NCBI GenBank assembly: GCA_948099385.1
Contig: CANUEZ040000199.1
Location: 2,986,001-3,050,000, forward strand
Source: Fasciola hepatica
Taxonomy: Eukaryota; Platyhelminthes; Trematoda; Plagiorchiida; Fasciolidae
Reading direction: 5' to 3'
Length of the DNA: 64,000 nt
Part shown: positions 28,301 through 41,134 of the stretch, piece after piece
Position numbering within the stretch: position 1 is the first letter of the stretch
Layout of the letters: every line of letters begins with the position of its first letter
Notes under the pieces: model-generated
What the model was told of the DNA's origin: nothing
The model's input: the letters and a program-made list of their open reading frames with translations, nothing else
Database searches by the model: none
Program-made: the position numbers and the translations under genes

Positions 28301-28699
28301 AGCAACCTGTTGTGAACTGATTTTTTATCGTTTCTTCTTTGTTGTAATTATTATCACATCTTAATCTCAAGTATGAGTACAATCGACAAGTTCAGCAGAG
28401 CCTTCTTACTCTGCAATTGTAATCGATTACTCGTCTCCAATTCAACACAATCTAACCAAATTGTCAGATGGAACGAGTTCTTCAAACAGTGATTTGATGC
28501 TGATACTCACTTATCAGACACAAGTGATTTCTTGATCTGTTGGAAAAAAACTCTCGATAATTCTCTAACCCGCATAAATCATCTGGATTTGGATGAACAC
28601 GCTATTCTGACCTATCGGATTTCACCTTCTGTGCACAAACACCGAATGTACAAACTTCGACTGTCATCGAAACGTTAACTAACCTCCACATTCATACTA

Positions 28700-29215
28700 A
28701 TAACAGGATTGTCGTTAGACAAGTCCTCTTGACTGTCATCAAGAAAGCAGGTAGACTCTTGACCAGTTCCTTCAACGTCCAAAACTTTTCGCTGTTAATT
28801 ATAACTTCAAAGCAGTGACGCCTGAAGTAAACCGTGATAAATTTATGTGATCTCCTCATTCGCGGGACGCTCTCCAGTGAAATTCGATGAAAACTCTTAA
28901 AAAATGTATTTCGAAACAATTTCTGATCTAGCCAAACAACTGGAACCGATTAACACGAAGTCTTTATCGTACAACCGTGACATATTTATGTGCTGCACGA
29001 AACAAACAACACAACCTTCTGAATTAGTCACATCTCAAACGTCCAATTCGGAGGACGTTATCTCAGCTGCGTCCTTTACTCTGCCATTTTTTCTACTTCG
29101 CCATCCGCACACTCACTGTCCTACGAGTATTGCCGTATATAAGGTTTGCGAAAACAGGGGACACTTTCTGCGTGTTTGTCGGGCATACTCGCAGTTAAAA
29201 AGGAGTAATGACCGT
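28700..29215 (+). pseudogene. Possible LTR-retrotransposon gag fragment with zinc knuckle
   Basis: The frame at 28904-29287 contains YKVCENRGHFLRVCR at about 29139-29183. This is the spacing of a retroviral-type zinc knuckle (C-x2-C-x4-H-x4-C) with the first Cys changed to Tyr (TAT for TGT). Serine/threonine-rich sequence follows, as in many Ty3/Gypsy gag ends. Upstream sequence is compatible with a decayed gag but carries stops. It directly abuts the RTE-2 RT fragment. An accidental motif cannot be excluded. Confidence 0.4.
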
Positions 29216-29219
29216 GGCC

Positions 29220-30385
29220 CTTCTAACGCGAACTCACTTTCGTCTAGTACGACTGCTGCGGCAGTACCCAGCCAACAAGTCACCTAATGGACCAACCGAT
29301 ATCAACTTTCCCAGTCCGATACGGAAGCAACTGCGACCGCGGAGTACCGCTGAAATCACCAAGATTATCAACAAACTGAAAAACAGAAGGGCTGCCGGGA
29401 GGATAGCATCCTCTCCCTCAGAAGTCTACAAAACCTGTTAACGATCACTGACTGATAGGCTATGTACACTTTTTGGCTCCATTTGACGAGGGGAAGCATT
29501 TCCACCCGACTGATGAATATGTATTCTGCTGCCCATTCCAAAGAAGGATGATAAAGCGGTCTGTGAAAACTGCCGAGGGATTCCCTTGGTCGATGTCACC
29601 GCATACGAATTTGGTGCGTTGTTACCAAACCTTTTCTCAAAGGCAAAAGACCGATGCAATTACCCGCACTAAGTGTGCTTCCGCCGTCGCACGGGCTACG
29701 TGGACCAAATCTTAACCCTGCACCAAACAGTGGAGCATCGCTGTAAGTTCCAGTGTCAATGGTAGCTTGCTTTATCGATTTCTGGAAGCGCCCTTCGATT
29801 TGGTTAATCGCGAGTCCCTTTGGACCAACATTCAACCCGATGGAACGATAGATACACGTTAAAGGCTGCTGAGGGTATACTGCTAGACCACTGGTGCTAT
29901 GGTTCGTACGTATGGCGACGAATACTTGGAGTACACACTCACTTCCGGAGTTAGACGGGGTTGTCCCCTTTCAATGGTGCTGTTTGACAAGGCCATTTGT
30001 TGGGCAATAAATGAGGGATTACACAAATATCCTGGAATTCAGCCTAGCCAGGAACTATACATCTCGGACCGGGAGTTCGCCGATGATATTGTCGTGCCAG
30101 GAGATTCACCAGCTGGGATCCAACGCATTATCGAACTAGTCAATTATTTCGCGAAATCCATCGCGACAGAAATGAATCCAACTAAAACCAAAGTTTTTAC
30201 ACCCCATCCAGATCCGACAATTGAAAAAACCCTATCGACGAACGACCAGTCAGATATGTCCTCTCATTCAAATAACAACGCTCAACGACAGGACAGGCCT
30301 CCTTCAGCTAGAACGAACGCTGCGAACCACCAGCAAAAATCTTGAACACTAGAATTCATGTTTACCGTGCGGCTATTCGCCTCGT
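29220..30385 (+). pseudogene. RTE-2 copy c, reverse transcriptase fragment
   Basis: RTE-2 RT in several frames: AEITKIINKLKNRRAAG, PIPKKDDKAV-like and CRGIPLVDVTAYEFG segments at 29520-29630, then from 29899 GDEYLEYTLTSGVRRGCPLS and DREFADDIVVPGD. The catalytic box is FADD, between the usual YADD and the FVDD of RTE-2a and RTE-2b. Motif A is partly lost (around 29775-29815). It ends in the TKACVYRAAIR-equivalent region at about 30385, where the antisense RTE-1 copy C begins. Confidence 0.75.
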
Positions 30386-31281
30386 CGTCATCACCATCAT
30401 CGTAAAGCACTAAAAAGCAGGGCACGCCCTACTGACCACTGCCTTTCTCAACATGTTGCACGTCGAATTAGAAAGTATGAATACACGAGATGGACAGGGA
30501 GTGGACCTACACAAGTGGGAAAAGGAAACAACGCCCTGGTAACCAACACACTGAATAAACAGTGTAACTGTACACACGTACATTGGTCAGTCATTCTGGT
30601 TAGACATAAAATGATATTACGATCTCCACAATCCACGGTTCATTGCCATATCCTTCAGTGTCTCCAATCAACTGGTTGACGGATCTTTTGGACCCCAACC
30701 ACGAAGACGCGAAGCACCTACTTTACCCAAGTTCCCCATACATTTTCTCATTCCCTGTTTCCACATCATCTGTTGACCTCCACGCGGCTTCTTCCTCTCC
30801 CTAGGAGGAATGGAAAACAGGACACGGTAAGGTAGACCTATATTTGCCATACATAACACGTGCCCCAACCAACGAAGTCTACTGGGCTGAATACGTTGTG
30901 ATAGAAAACTCATTGAACTGGTACCGAATACTCCATTTGTCCTCAGCGCTGTCTACTCGATCATTCCATCCAATCTTAGCGGTACCACGCAAACATCGAT
31001 GGTCGAAAACCTCAAGACGACGAATATCTTCAGCACACAGACTCCAAGTCTCGCAACCATACAACAAAACTGAATGCACCACGGCACAGTACACACTATC
31101 TTTCAACTTCAGTGAAATATCAGGTCGGCGCCACAAGTGCTTCAGTTCAGCGTATGCCGCTCGAGCCTTGGATATGCGCGTGCTCACCCGTACTAATGTG
31201 CTACCATCCGTCGTCACGCTGCTTCCGAGGTAGGTGAAGCGATCGACAATTGCCAGCACCTTACCATCGAGCATCATGCTC
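30386..31281 (-). pseudogene. RTE-1 copy C, defective lineage, 3' part
   Basis: Minus-strand RTE-1 from its 3' tail (TCATCACCATCATCG at 30386-30400) to the MMLDGKVLAIVDRFTYLG segment, where homology stops abruptly at 31281. It carries the same frameshift between the FDHRCLRGTAKIGWNDRV and SQRIQPSRLRWLGHV segments as copies A and B, giving the same aberrant EDKWSIRYQFNEF reading. It was inserted into the RTE-2c fragment. Confidence 0.85.
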
Positions 31282-33155
31282 GCACCACACTAGTCACGAC
31301 AGAGAAGTTTGTCCGTACCTCCTTTTACCTCGATAACTCAACTAGTTACGGTCATAGTGAAAACGACCAGGATTGTAATCCAAACAGGAAGCTGAAGCTA
31401 AATATGGCACAACATTCAAAAATCCGTAGGTTTTTCGAACCATAAAAATAAATACTCAGGGTTAAGAAATGTCTCAAGGTGCCGTTAAGCCAGATCCAAA
31501 CAGATTAAAGCCTTTGATAAGGCCACCTCCTCTACATACTCTGAAAGCTTACGAGCGTATTGTTGGAATGTATGCATAATACTGACGCTGGGTCTTGCAT
31601 TTCCCGGACAAAATATATTCTTCAGTAACTAGTCGCACTCATCCGACTCCCACTATCGTCGTAACCACTTTTACAGGCCGTATTCGGGATCTCGCAAATG
31701 CCACTGTCGTTGCCATAGACTCAGGGATATCAATGGTCGTTGAACCTAGTGCATCTGATATAGCTATCACCACTACTCTTAAGTGAGGCGAGGACCAGCA
31801 GTATTTTGTCCGGAAATGCATCTCTTTCTGAGTAGTACCACTCCGCCATTGAAAAACAAGCTTACGTCATCGTTGGGACACTCCAAAATCGAGCCATTCC
31901 TCGATCGGACACTACTTCAGACCGGTCAGGGATCAACGAACGGCAGTTCTTATGTTTGGCAATGAATCGAGAGGTAAGATTGAAAACGAGATCCAATGGT
32001 GAAATGCAGAACCCTCTACTTTTCAATACGACGTTGTTTATCTTCTATGACGTGATAATAGTGCAGCGGCATCTCTGTGCCTTAGCTTTTAATCATGCCG
32101 ACCTACATTGCCTTCAAATATTCTTTTGCCGCCCAGGAGTAACTCGCGTGACTCACTTTGCACGCCTGAAATCTTCCGTTTTCTGTTCAAGTAAAAGATG
32201 ATGTCCTCTTTCTGAACTCGCGCAGGGGTCAGGGTGAGGTTTTTTAACCCACTGTATACCCTTATCATCAGAGCTATTAAATACTTCAAAAGACTCGACA
32301 CAGACTTCAAAGGACCACTATCATCAACAATTCCTTGGTTAAAGTTGACGAATTTGCCAGTTTTCGTTTCGCTTACCCAAGTTTAGATATTGCCACATTT
32401 ATCGTTATTCGGTCCCACATTAATTTGATTCTTCTTTTCCCTTATGCGGCTAGTTCCTGCGAGAGGATGAGCCGGCTTCATGGATGTCCCAAACGGCACC
32501 TTCCCATGAACGGTGTGTGTAGAGGAACTGTTCATGAAGAGTCTTGGAAATTAAGTGGCGCCTGCACCATTACTCAGCTTTTTGTTCCAGGCAGTAACTC
32601 TAGCCTGTGCACAACCAAGCGCTACTTGCTGAGCAACAGGAAGTTAGTGTGTTGGGAGCCGGCGACCGAACAAGCGGCTTATGCGCTGCTTGGATGGCGG
32701 TCTTCCAGTAGAGGATGTCCAACGCGTCCTGGTGAAACCTACCCCACTCAAGACACCTAAGTAGAAAGCAAGAATTAATGGCCTTACTCAGTGGTGGGTC
32801 AAATTTGTGCACGTCATGCTGCTGCCTTTGAACTTTTGTCGCTTTTTGTAGAGTTCGCCGCCAGGCGAAAACTCCACAACACCCTCTAACAAAACCGCAC
32901 TGCGGCCTGTCCGATACGGGTAACCCTGAAGGGGCGCTTTCGCTTCAATCAGCATAGCTCTCCGGGTGATCATACCATGTAAACCTGATCACCACAGTAA
33001 GGCAGCAACAGTAATCGGTCAATTTGATTGCTATTGTCTGTATGTCTGCGTGCCTCCTTTCTAACCGCGAACCTTCATTAATGGGACCTCGGTGATTTCC
33101 CTCGCGGTAAAAGCAGTCATTAACCGCATCACTGCCTGCAGACTCCAATCTAACC
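31282..33155. other. Mostly unassigned DNA with a short RTE-2 3' piece
   Basis: Only one piece is assignable: 32440-32520 matches the RTE-2b 3' untranslated region at 41300-41380 (ATGCGGCTAG, GAGCCGGCTTC, GGCACC). The remainder shows no convincing coding exon, repeat or RNA gene. Confidence 0.45.
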
Positions 33156-33163
33156 ACTAGGTT
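33156..33163. repeat. Target-site duplication, left (RTE-1 copy 2)
   Basis: ACTAGGTT, repeated exactly at 36825-36832 on the far side of the element. Confidence 0.75.
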
Positions 33164-36100
33164 CCATCACGACGAGACTGCACCTTGACGTGGTGTGATG
33201 GCTTGCGCGCCTCTATGACCCAAAGAGCTATATAGGATGGCTTCCTTAAGCCGGAGATGCAATCATACCTGACAGGTCAATGGGTAGAGGTCAGACAAAG
33301 TCCAGTCTCCTGGTCCTCCAGGTTGGGGGTTGATTTGAGCTGGCAACTCAGTCGGAAAAAGCAGTGGAAGAATAATTGATCCAAGCAAATGGGCTTCCAC
33401 TAAGCCATCCCGCTGCCTTGCGGATAGGTTCTTGTCAGAACTAAAGGCTTTGGATGAGGACCCTAATCGTTCTCCTGCTTTGTGGCTGGACACCCTAGCA
33501 GTACCCGTCCAACATCTCCCATGAACTGCACGAATACAAAGAATTCCATACTGCATCGGTCGTCGCGCAGGCTAATCAGGACCGCGCTGCCCATTGCATC
33601 GAGCGGGGTGGGTAGTGATAAGTATCCTACTGCTCAGAGTTCCCTCTCTGTTATTCAACCTTTGTCTTCTGTCCCTAACCATCCCTCTTTGCCCCATCTA
33701 TCCACCCATAATGCTCCCACTGATAACACGGTCGATACTCGCAACGATTCACTGTCAAACAGTGTCGGGAATAATCCTCTGTCTGGTAACTCACATTTTC
33801 TCAAGCCCCGTCAGCCTCTGAATCTCGGCTCCTTCAACGTGCGTACACTCATGCAGGCCGGTCAGCAGGCGTGCCTAGCCCTCACAATGAACTCTCTGAA
33901 GATTGATATTTGCTGCTTAAGCGAAACGCGTATCCAGGATTCGAGCAGTGTAATTCAACTAACTGCTTCTGGTATCTCATCGAGGTATATTCTGCGCACC
34001 TCAGGAGACGAAGTAGCTAGAGCTGTGGGTCAACGTGGTGTAGGAATTATCTTGACTGACAAGGCTGAGGCTGCCCTATTAGACTGGATCCCTGTTAACA
34101 GTCGTTTATGTGCTGTGAGACTCCAAGGGTCAGTCGGCGTTCGAAAGGACAGTTGTGTTAAACGCAATTTGTTCGTGATCTCGGCGTACGCCCCAACGGA
34201 CTGCAGCTCAGACTTGCAGAAAGATGAGTTCTATGATGCCCTCGCGACTCTCGTTCGCAGCAGTAAAGGTTCCGACATTGTAGTGCTAGCTGGTGACTTC
34301 AATGCACAAGTTGGCAAACTTAGTGTGTCAGAAGCCTGTTTAGGTGGGCGTTGTGCTCTACCCGCTGAGCGCACAGATAACGGGGATAGGCTTCTCCAAT
34401 TTTGTGCAGACAATCGATTGTTCTTGTCTAGCACAAATTTCCGACACAGCTCGCGTCGCACAGCGACATGGCGCTCTAACTCTACAAGTACTTTGAGTCA
34501 AATTGACCATATCGCAGTAAGCTACCGATGGCGCAGTTCTGTTCAGAACTGTAGATCTTACTGGTCCACGTACGTAGAGTCGGACCATGCCTTAGTTTTA
34601 ATGCGATTATCTCTCCAGCTCCATGGCCATCGTCGCAAACCGCAAACCGGATTAGCCGTGCAACGTTTGTGTGATCCAGACGTTTGCACCCGTTATGAGC
34701 AGAAGTTAGCACATGAACTAGGATCCACGGAGAACAGTAATGTAGATGAGCCTTAAGAAGGATCGCGAAAATTGGTGGGTCAATGTAGCCGAAGAAATGG
34801 AAGTGGCAGCTGCTTCAGGTAACAGTCAAAGACTGTTCAAACTTATTCGTGACACCGGTGGACGGCGAACTCAGGTCAGTGAAACGATTTGCAATAGGAA
34901 TGGAGAACCCATCCATAACAAACAGCAAAGGCTTGATCGATGGGCCGAGTACTTCAAGGTACAGTTTAGCTGGCCGCACGCTAGTGTAGTTACTCCCGTG
35001 TCAACAACTGTGACTTCTTGGGTGGTATCACTTGAGCCCCCATCAGAAGTAGAAGTAGAGTCATGTATTCGATTACTAAGGTGGGGGAAAGCGGCAGGTC
35101 CCGACGAACTTCCTCCAGTTCTTTTCAAACTGGGTGGTGAGGCATTGATAAAATCACTAACCGCCTTGCTCCGTGACATTTGGAAGGAGGAGCGTATTCC
35201 GTTAATATGGAGCGAGTCATTGATTGTTCCCATCTTCAAGAAGGGAATACGCAATGACTGCAGTAATCATCGTGGGATTAGCTTAATTCCGATAGTCACC
35301 AAAGTATTAGCTTCGATTTTGCTGCACCGTCTTACACCGGCTCGCGAGAGGAATGTCCGCGAACAGCAGGCTGGATTCCGCCCAGGTCGAGGATGCATCG
35401 ACCAGATTTTTACTCTTCGCCGACTACTTGAAACGCGTCACACGCACCGCCGACCGACAATAATGCTTTTCTTAGACCTGAAAGGCGCCTTCGATTCAGT
35501 TGATCGAACATCGCTTTTCAGTACTCTTCATCGAAAAGGTATGCCCCAGAAGTTCGTGAACCTAATGAGATCATTGTATTCTAATACTTTTGGCCGCGTA
35601 AGGGTTTACGGTGAACTATCCGGTCGGTTCGAAACGACCAGTGGTGTTCGGCAGGGATGCCCTTTGTCTCCATTCCTTTTTAACTTCGTCATGGACGAAA
35701 TAATGGAGAGTGCTTTGCAAAATCTTCAGGATGTAGGCGTCGAACTAGGAGATAGTGAAAAGCTATGTGACCTAGATTACGCAGACGACGTTGTCTGCCT
35801 GTTCGAATCCACGGAACATGCTCAGCGTGCACTAGATAATCTCGCAAGAGCTGTAGCTCCATTCGGCATGCGTTTTGCACCTTCAAAGTGCAAGGTGATG
35901 TTACAAGACTGGACGTCAACGATTCCGAGCTTGATGCTCGATGGGGAGGTGCTGGCAGTTGTCGATCACTTCACCTACCTCGGAAGCAGCGCGACGACGG
36001 ATGGGAGCACAGTAGCAGAGGTGAGTACGCGGATATCCAAAGCTCGAGCGGCGTACGCTGGACTGAAGCACTTGTGGCGCCGATCCGATATTTCACTGAA

Positions 36101-36824
36101 GTTGAAAGATAGTGTGTACTGTGCCGTGGTGCATTCAGTTTTGTTGTATGGTTGCGAGACTTGGAGTCTGTGTGCTGAAGATATTCGTCGTCTTGAGGTT
36201 TTCGACCATCGATGTTTACGTAGTATCGGTAGGATTGGGTGGAATAGCCGAGTAAGCAACGATGAGGTAAGAAAGCGAGTATTGGGTACTAATTCAGAGA
36301 ACGTTCTGTCACAGCGTATCCAACTTAGTAGACTTCGTTGGTTGGGACACGTGTTACGTATGGCAAACACACGTCCACCGTACCGTGTCCTATTCTCCGC
36401 CCCTCCCAGGGAGTGGAAGAGACCACGTGGAGGTCAACAGATGACGTGGCAGCGAGGAATGAGAAAATGTACAGCAGACTTAGGAAAAGTAGGTGCTTCA
36501 CGTCTTCGTGGTTGGGGTCCAAAAGATCCGTCTACCAGTTGGCTGGAGACACTGAAGGATATGGCTGCGAACCGCGAACAGTGGAGATCGTGTTGTCACT
36601 TTCTATCGAATCAGAATGTTTGATCGGTGTACGTTTGTACAGTTAGACTGTGTATTCCGTGTGTTGGCTACTAGAGCATTCTTTTCTTTTCCCACCCATA
36701 TAGGTCCACTCCCTGTCCATCTTGTATATTCATACTTTTTAATTCAACGTGCAAGATGGTGAGAAAGGCAGTGGTCAGTGGGGCTTGCCCTACTGTTTAA
36801 CGCTGTACGATGATGATGATGATG
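33164..36824 (+). mobile_element. RTE-1 copy 2, full length with target-site duplication
   Basis: A 3661-bp RTE-1 bounded by the 8-bp direct repeat ACTAGGTT. It has about 357 bp of 5' untranslated sequence (33164-33520), the coding region, about 180 bp of 3' untranslated region and a terminal GAT/ATG run. It is almost identical to copy 1 where they overlap, so the family moved recently. It is the reference for the true 5' end of RTE-1. Confidence 0.9.
33521..36623 (+). pseudogene. RTE-1 copy 2 polyprotein, split by a 188-bp deletion
   Basis: The frame starts at ATG 33521 and runs to TAA 34754-34756, just after ENSNVDEP. The second frame resumes at 34746 (SLKKDRENWW) and runs to 36623. Compared with copy 1, the block between the NVDE and SLKKDREN segments (19411-19598 of copy 1, 188 bp) is missing, with a 2-bp AG shared at the joint. 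Because 188 is not a multiple of three, the frame shifts. The endonuclease (SFNVRT, SETR, AGDFNAQ, SQIDHI, SDHAL) and RT (FLDLKGAFDS, RQGCPLSP, YADD) motifs are otherwise intact on each side. One polypeptide could be made from the first frame, a free endonuclease half. The RT half would need internal initiation. Confidence 0.9.
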
Positions 36825-36832
36825 ACTAGGTT
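36825..36832. repeat. Target-site duplication, right (RTE-1 copy 2)
   Basis: ACTAGGTT directly after the GAT run; pairs with 33156-33163. DNA from 36833 to about 37330 is unassigned. Confidence 0.75.
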
Positions 36833-37329
36833 GAACTTTTAGACAACACATTTTGAAGGGTCATTGCACGAACTCTAAACTCACGAAGATCAAAAGCTAG
36901 GCACTACGAGGCTGCCCTCTGGGATTTGTTACACACCATACGCTTTGTGCTCTGTACGGAGACCAATGTAACAACACACGAACGCCTATTGGTTTAAAAG
37001 CGTTTAGCTTCCACTGGAACACCCCTTCCTATTAGGGCTCCGAAGCTCGTGTGAAACGTGAGGCAGCAGTTTGACAACTGAAATTAGTTATTCCGAGATC
37101 CACGGTAGGTTCAGTCTCCAATCTTCTTGTAAGGAGACAGAGAAAAACATCCCGCGTAAGCCTCTTCACATCGGTTCAGTTAAGTTCAGACAGCCATTAA
37201 CCATGCACTGGGTGCAGTGGCTTTGGTTGCTATTTCCTAGCAGCAACCCCAAAAGGAAAGGATGAACAAGAAAATAATATGAAAGGAGCAGCAGAACTAC
37301 AAGTAATGGTATCAAGTTGATGAAGAAAG

Positions 37330-38045
37330 TTTTTAGATACAAGGGCGCCACTGGTCGTGGCATCTAAACATATCCTCCAATGTATCTATCTCCTGAGTGG
37401 GAGGGTCTCTTGGACCCCATCCAAGAAGTTTAACATGCCCTGCATAGCAAAGTTCACGGGTTAGGCTGCTCCTAACTTTCATCCGTGTTATGGACTGATT
37501 ATCCTAACTGATCTTACAGCCGCTATTCGCCTCAGTAAGCATTGCGCGCCGAGGAATCCCGTCAGGAGATGCGCAACACATGTCTCGACCATCTCAGCTT
37601 TGTGAGCTTGATCTGATTCTTGAACCCGACTCTCCGCCGAGCCTCAACATTGCTTATACGGTGTTCCCGCCAGATTCGCACAATGCTACAAAAACATCAG
37701 TGTTCAAATACCGACAATATTCGTACACCCTCCATTCGCAGTGGTCATGTTTTTTTTCTGAACCATACAAAAGGATCAGCCCGACTGCTGCAGCGTACAC
37801 TTGGCTCTTGATAGATAAACGGAGGTCATGCTCACGCCACAAATGATTGAGGTTGGCAAATTCCAAACGAGCCCATTGTGTACGCAAAGACACCTCATAC
37901 GATTCGCGCTCAGTTAAAGTTTCTCCACAATGCCTACAAAGTACATTGGGACGTCCTTTGAACCCAGCGTCATCCTGCTCTCCCGCCACTGCCACCGGTA
38001 AAGCGTTCCAAAGATTAATCGCTTTTCGTGAAAGACGATAAACTA
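37330..38045 (-). pseudogene. RTE C-terminal remnant joined to a CR1-like tail
   Basis: On the minus strand, RTQWARLEFANLNHLWREHD and SIKSQVYAAAVGLILLYGSE (about 37750-37905) match the RTE C-terminal segment LKHLWRR..YGCETW, and a GWGPRDPPTQE-like end lies near 37400-37430. Just upstream (37950-38045), RLSRKAINLWNALPVAV resembles the CR1-type NRVVxxWNxLPxxV end, so two remnants of different clades appear joined. Both are decayed. Confidence 0.5.
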
Positions 38046-38689
38046 GTAGCAAACCAGTCGACGAAAGCTTCCGCAGTGTTAAGGTTCGTATTCAAACTTA
38101 CTGGAGGAAAGTCGTACGGTTTGAGAAGACAGGTGTGAAAACAGCTGCGAAAAAGTAGACCAGAAGCGCAAGTGGATATTATTGGTGAACTGAACCATCC
38201 AATTATGAGACTAATACTTCGTCAAATTAGCAACCTGATGATGTGTGCGCAATGGGTAACTGGTTTTTGTATATAGTTTCAAACAAAAAAACTTTGCATA
38301 AAAATTCCCACTTCGTCAGCCGGTAGTGTAAGGGATTTGTAAACCGATCATGCGGATGATTAGACCAGACTGGAAGAACTGGAGGAGAGTCTTATTTACC
38401 TGTACAAAGTGGTGGGCTGATATATTCACTTATTGATATTTTACTTCTCGAATTTAGCCATCGTTAATTGATGGGTCATCGTATTTGTATAAACCTCAGG
38501 AGGGTGCAAACGAAAAGAGCAACAGAGAGAAAGAAACGGAAGTTTAATTCGACGGGCTGGAGTGTAGTAATGCAATTGGTTCGAGAAGTAGAAACTGCAT
38601 TACGTGACCGCGTACGAACACTCTGCATACCCCTCACGATGAATGATTGACAAAAAACGGAAATGACTGGGGGGGCACACATTTGGAAC
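38046..38689. other. Unassigned DNA
   Basis: No element, exon or RNA gene was recognised in this stretch. Confidence 0.4.
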
Positions 38690-38840
38690 TAACCATTATT
38701 TGGGGGCGGTATGCGTAAAATCTTCGCTTTCCGGAAAAAGAAAACATCACGCAGTGTTGGGGGCTACGGAGACGCACCGATAACACAACTATCTAGACAC
38801 ACGATCGGCTCTAGACACAGTCCTACGCAAACCGAACTGC
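38690..38840 (+). mobile_element. CR1 3' UTR fragment
   Basis: Matches the 3' untranslated end of the full-length CR1 at 52670-52770: AAAAAGAAAA..TCACGCAGTG, ACACAACTATCT, GACACACGAT and CGGCTCTAGA. It ends shortly before the tail repeat, which here is reduced to a few diverged units. Confidence 0.65.
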
Positions 38841-38929
38841 CAAGGCAGCACAGGGGGACATTAGACCGTCCCCGTTTGACGAAAAATTTATCCCCGCGAT
38901 ATGTGAAAGACTGCCATTGTGTCTAAAAT

Positions 38930-41134
38930 ATCAGAAAAAGATCAAATTTGTGGTAAGGGCCAGTGATTCTCTCGAATGGTACCACTGAGTGCCCTAAAAG
39001 GTACACTCAGGGGACGGTCAGCGATAAACTCAGAAGTACAGGCGGTCGTAAGATATTATCAAAAAACGATTTCCACTGATAACACCGGGAATTGACTGTT
39101 TAGCGCCCATGAGGCCCAGAGAAGAGCCAGACGTGTTGGAACGAACAGTCATGAAGGCAAGCCAACAAACCACCAAGCCCAGTACACTTGGAGCGAAAAG
39201 CACAGCAGCCACTCGGGTACTCCACCCGAGGCAAAACACAAACTAATGGAAGATAAGTTAGTGTCAACTGAAAGGGCCACGGAAGTGCTACATAACAATG
39301 CCTGCAGTATTAGAAACAAATGGGCGAAACTGACCACTAGAGCCGCTCACCGCAATGCTGAAATAGTCGCGATATCAGAGATCTGACTGCCCTAAAATGA
39401 TCATAACCCACAGGGAGTGCAAGACCGCCACCTTGTCTATCGACAAGGCGGGGGAATGACACAGCAGGTGATGCAGTAGCCTTCCTTATCACAGAAGAAA
39501 TAAGGCATATGAAATCAGAAGTAAGCCTGTGTACAGAGAGGACTCAAATGTGTGCTATCATCGTAAGAATGCAAACTAAAACGACGGCCGTTGCATGTGT
39601 ATATAAAACCCAAACTCGACCTTAATCTGCCAGGAGTGAATTGGACAACAGGTAGCTGTATCTTCGTCGGCTAGATGCATAGCAGGGCACTGGTTCAGCA
39701 CATTAGAGGAAATACAAAGTACAGATCTGGACAGCAGCCTTCGCTCCTTGACGTAGCGATCACATGACATGGAAATGACATAGACGGGCCAGATTTGCTG
39801 ATACCCCTCGGGCGAATATGACCATGTTCCCATCAAATTTTCCCTCTGCCTCAGGTCTGCCAAAGCCGTAGGAAAATTACGTAGAAATTCTGAGAGGATA
39901 AACACAGGGAACTCAGAACTATGGCTGCATAACTAGACTGCAGTATAGAGGGTGAGAAAGCTGGTGTGGAGGAAATATGCCAGAGAATAAAGGGAAACCT
40001 TTTGCAGCTACAGGACAGTTTTCTTCCACTTCAGGAATAAAAGAATAAGGGCAAGCCAACTTGGTGCCCACCGGCAGTTCGACGAGCAGGCAAAAAGAGG
40101 GACAAAAGCTGGCAGATCTCCACGGTGTAAGGAGGATAGAAACTTAGCCGTGAAATCCCAACGAGGGGCAAAGAGAACCTTTGAACTAGCACTGGCCAAA
40201 GAGGCTAAACAAAACCCAAAGATTGTTTTATAGTCTGAAAAATAACCATTGCATCATATAGAAGTCCAAATCAGCGAAAAAATTGTTTCTCAGTAATTCA
40301 TTCTCAAGCCATTTACATATTACATGGCAGACATTAGACAAAAGATCATGAACATAGACATGGAATAAACACCAATCATGATAAGGATAATTTGACGGAC
40401 AAACCCCTGCCCATGATTGGTGTTCATCCCATGTCTATGTTCATGACCTTTGTCTAATGTCTACTATGTAATCTGTAAATGGCTCGAGAATGAATTACTG
40501 AAAAGCAATTGCTTCGCTGATTTGGACTTGTATAAAACCCAAAGAGCTACTACAGATACGTTCAACCAAAGGCTTTGCTTAGGAATGGAGTGGGACCTCT
40601 GGCCTTGAGGGTTATGGGTGGAATATGTGACGATCAAAGCAAAGTCGATGCCTTGGACCTATACTATGCAGCCGTACACAGACGTGATGGAGACAACAAA
40701 TATCGGCCAAAATACAAATTTTTGCTCCCACCATTTAAACCTGCAAATAATGGAAGAGACAAAGAAATTACTGGAAGGACTTAACATACACAAATCGGCG
40801 GGGTCTGCTGGCATACACCCAGTTATCACCGAGCCACTGGCTGCCATGATCAGTGGACATGTTTGCCGTCTATACTGTGCCACGCTAGATCAATGGGCAG
40901 CATCGCTGGACTCAAAGTTAGCGACAGTTGTGGCTATTCACAATGGAAGGTCACAGTCAGACGAGGGTAACTACCACCTGTAAGCCTTACATGAATTCGC
41001 TGCAAGTGTTTAGAGCGGCTGGTAAGGGAACACATGCAAGGACTCAACGAACCGCAGGTTGCCCTGTAAGGCACAGCACGGGTTTTCGAGGGGCGGACGT
41101 CGCCTCTCGAACCTCATAGTATTCTTGGACGAAG

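Noticed and set aside
33482..33520. Earlier start for RTE-1 copy 2
   Set aside because: It would begin at a GTG codon in the 5' UTR; the ATG at 33521 is the one conserved with copy 1.
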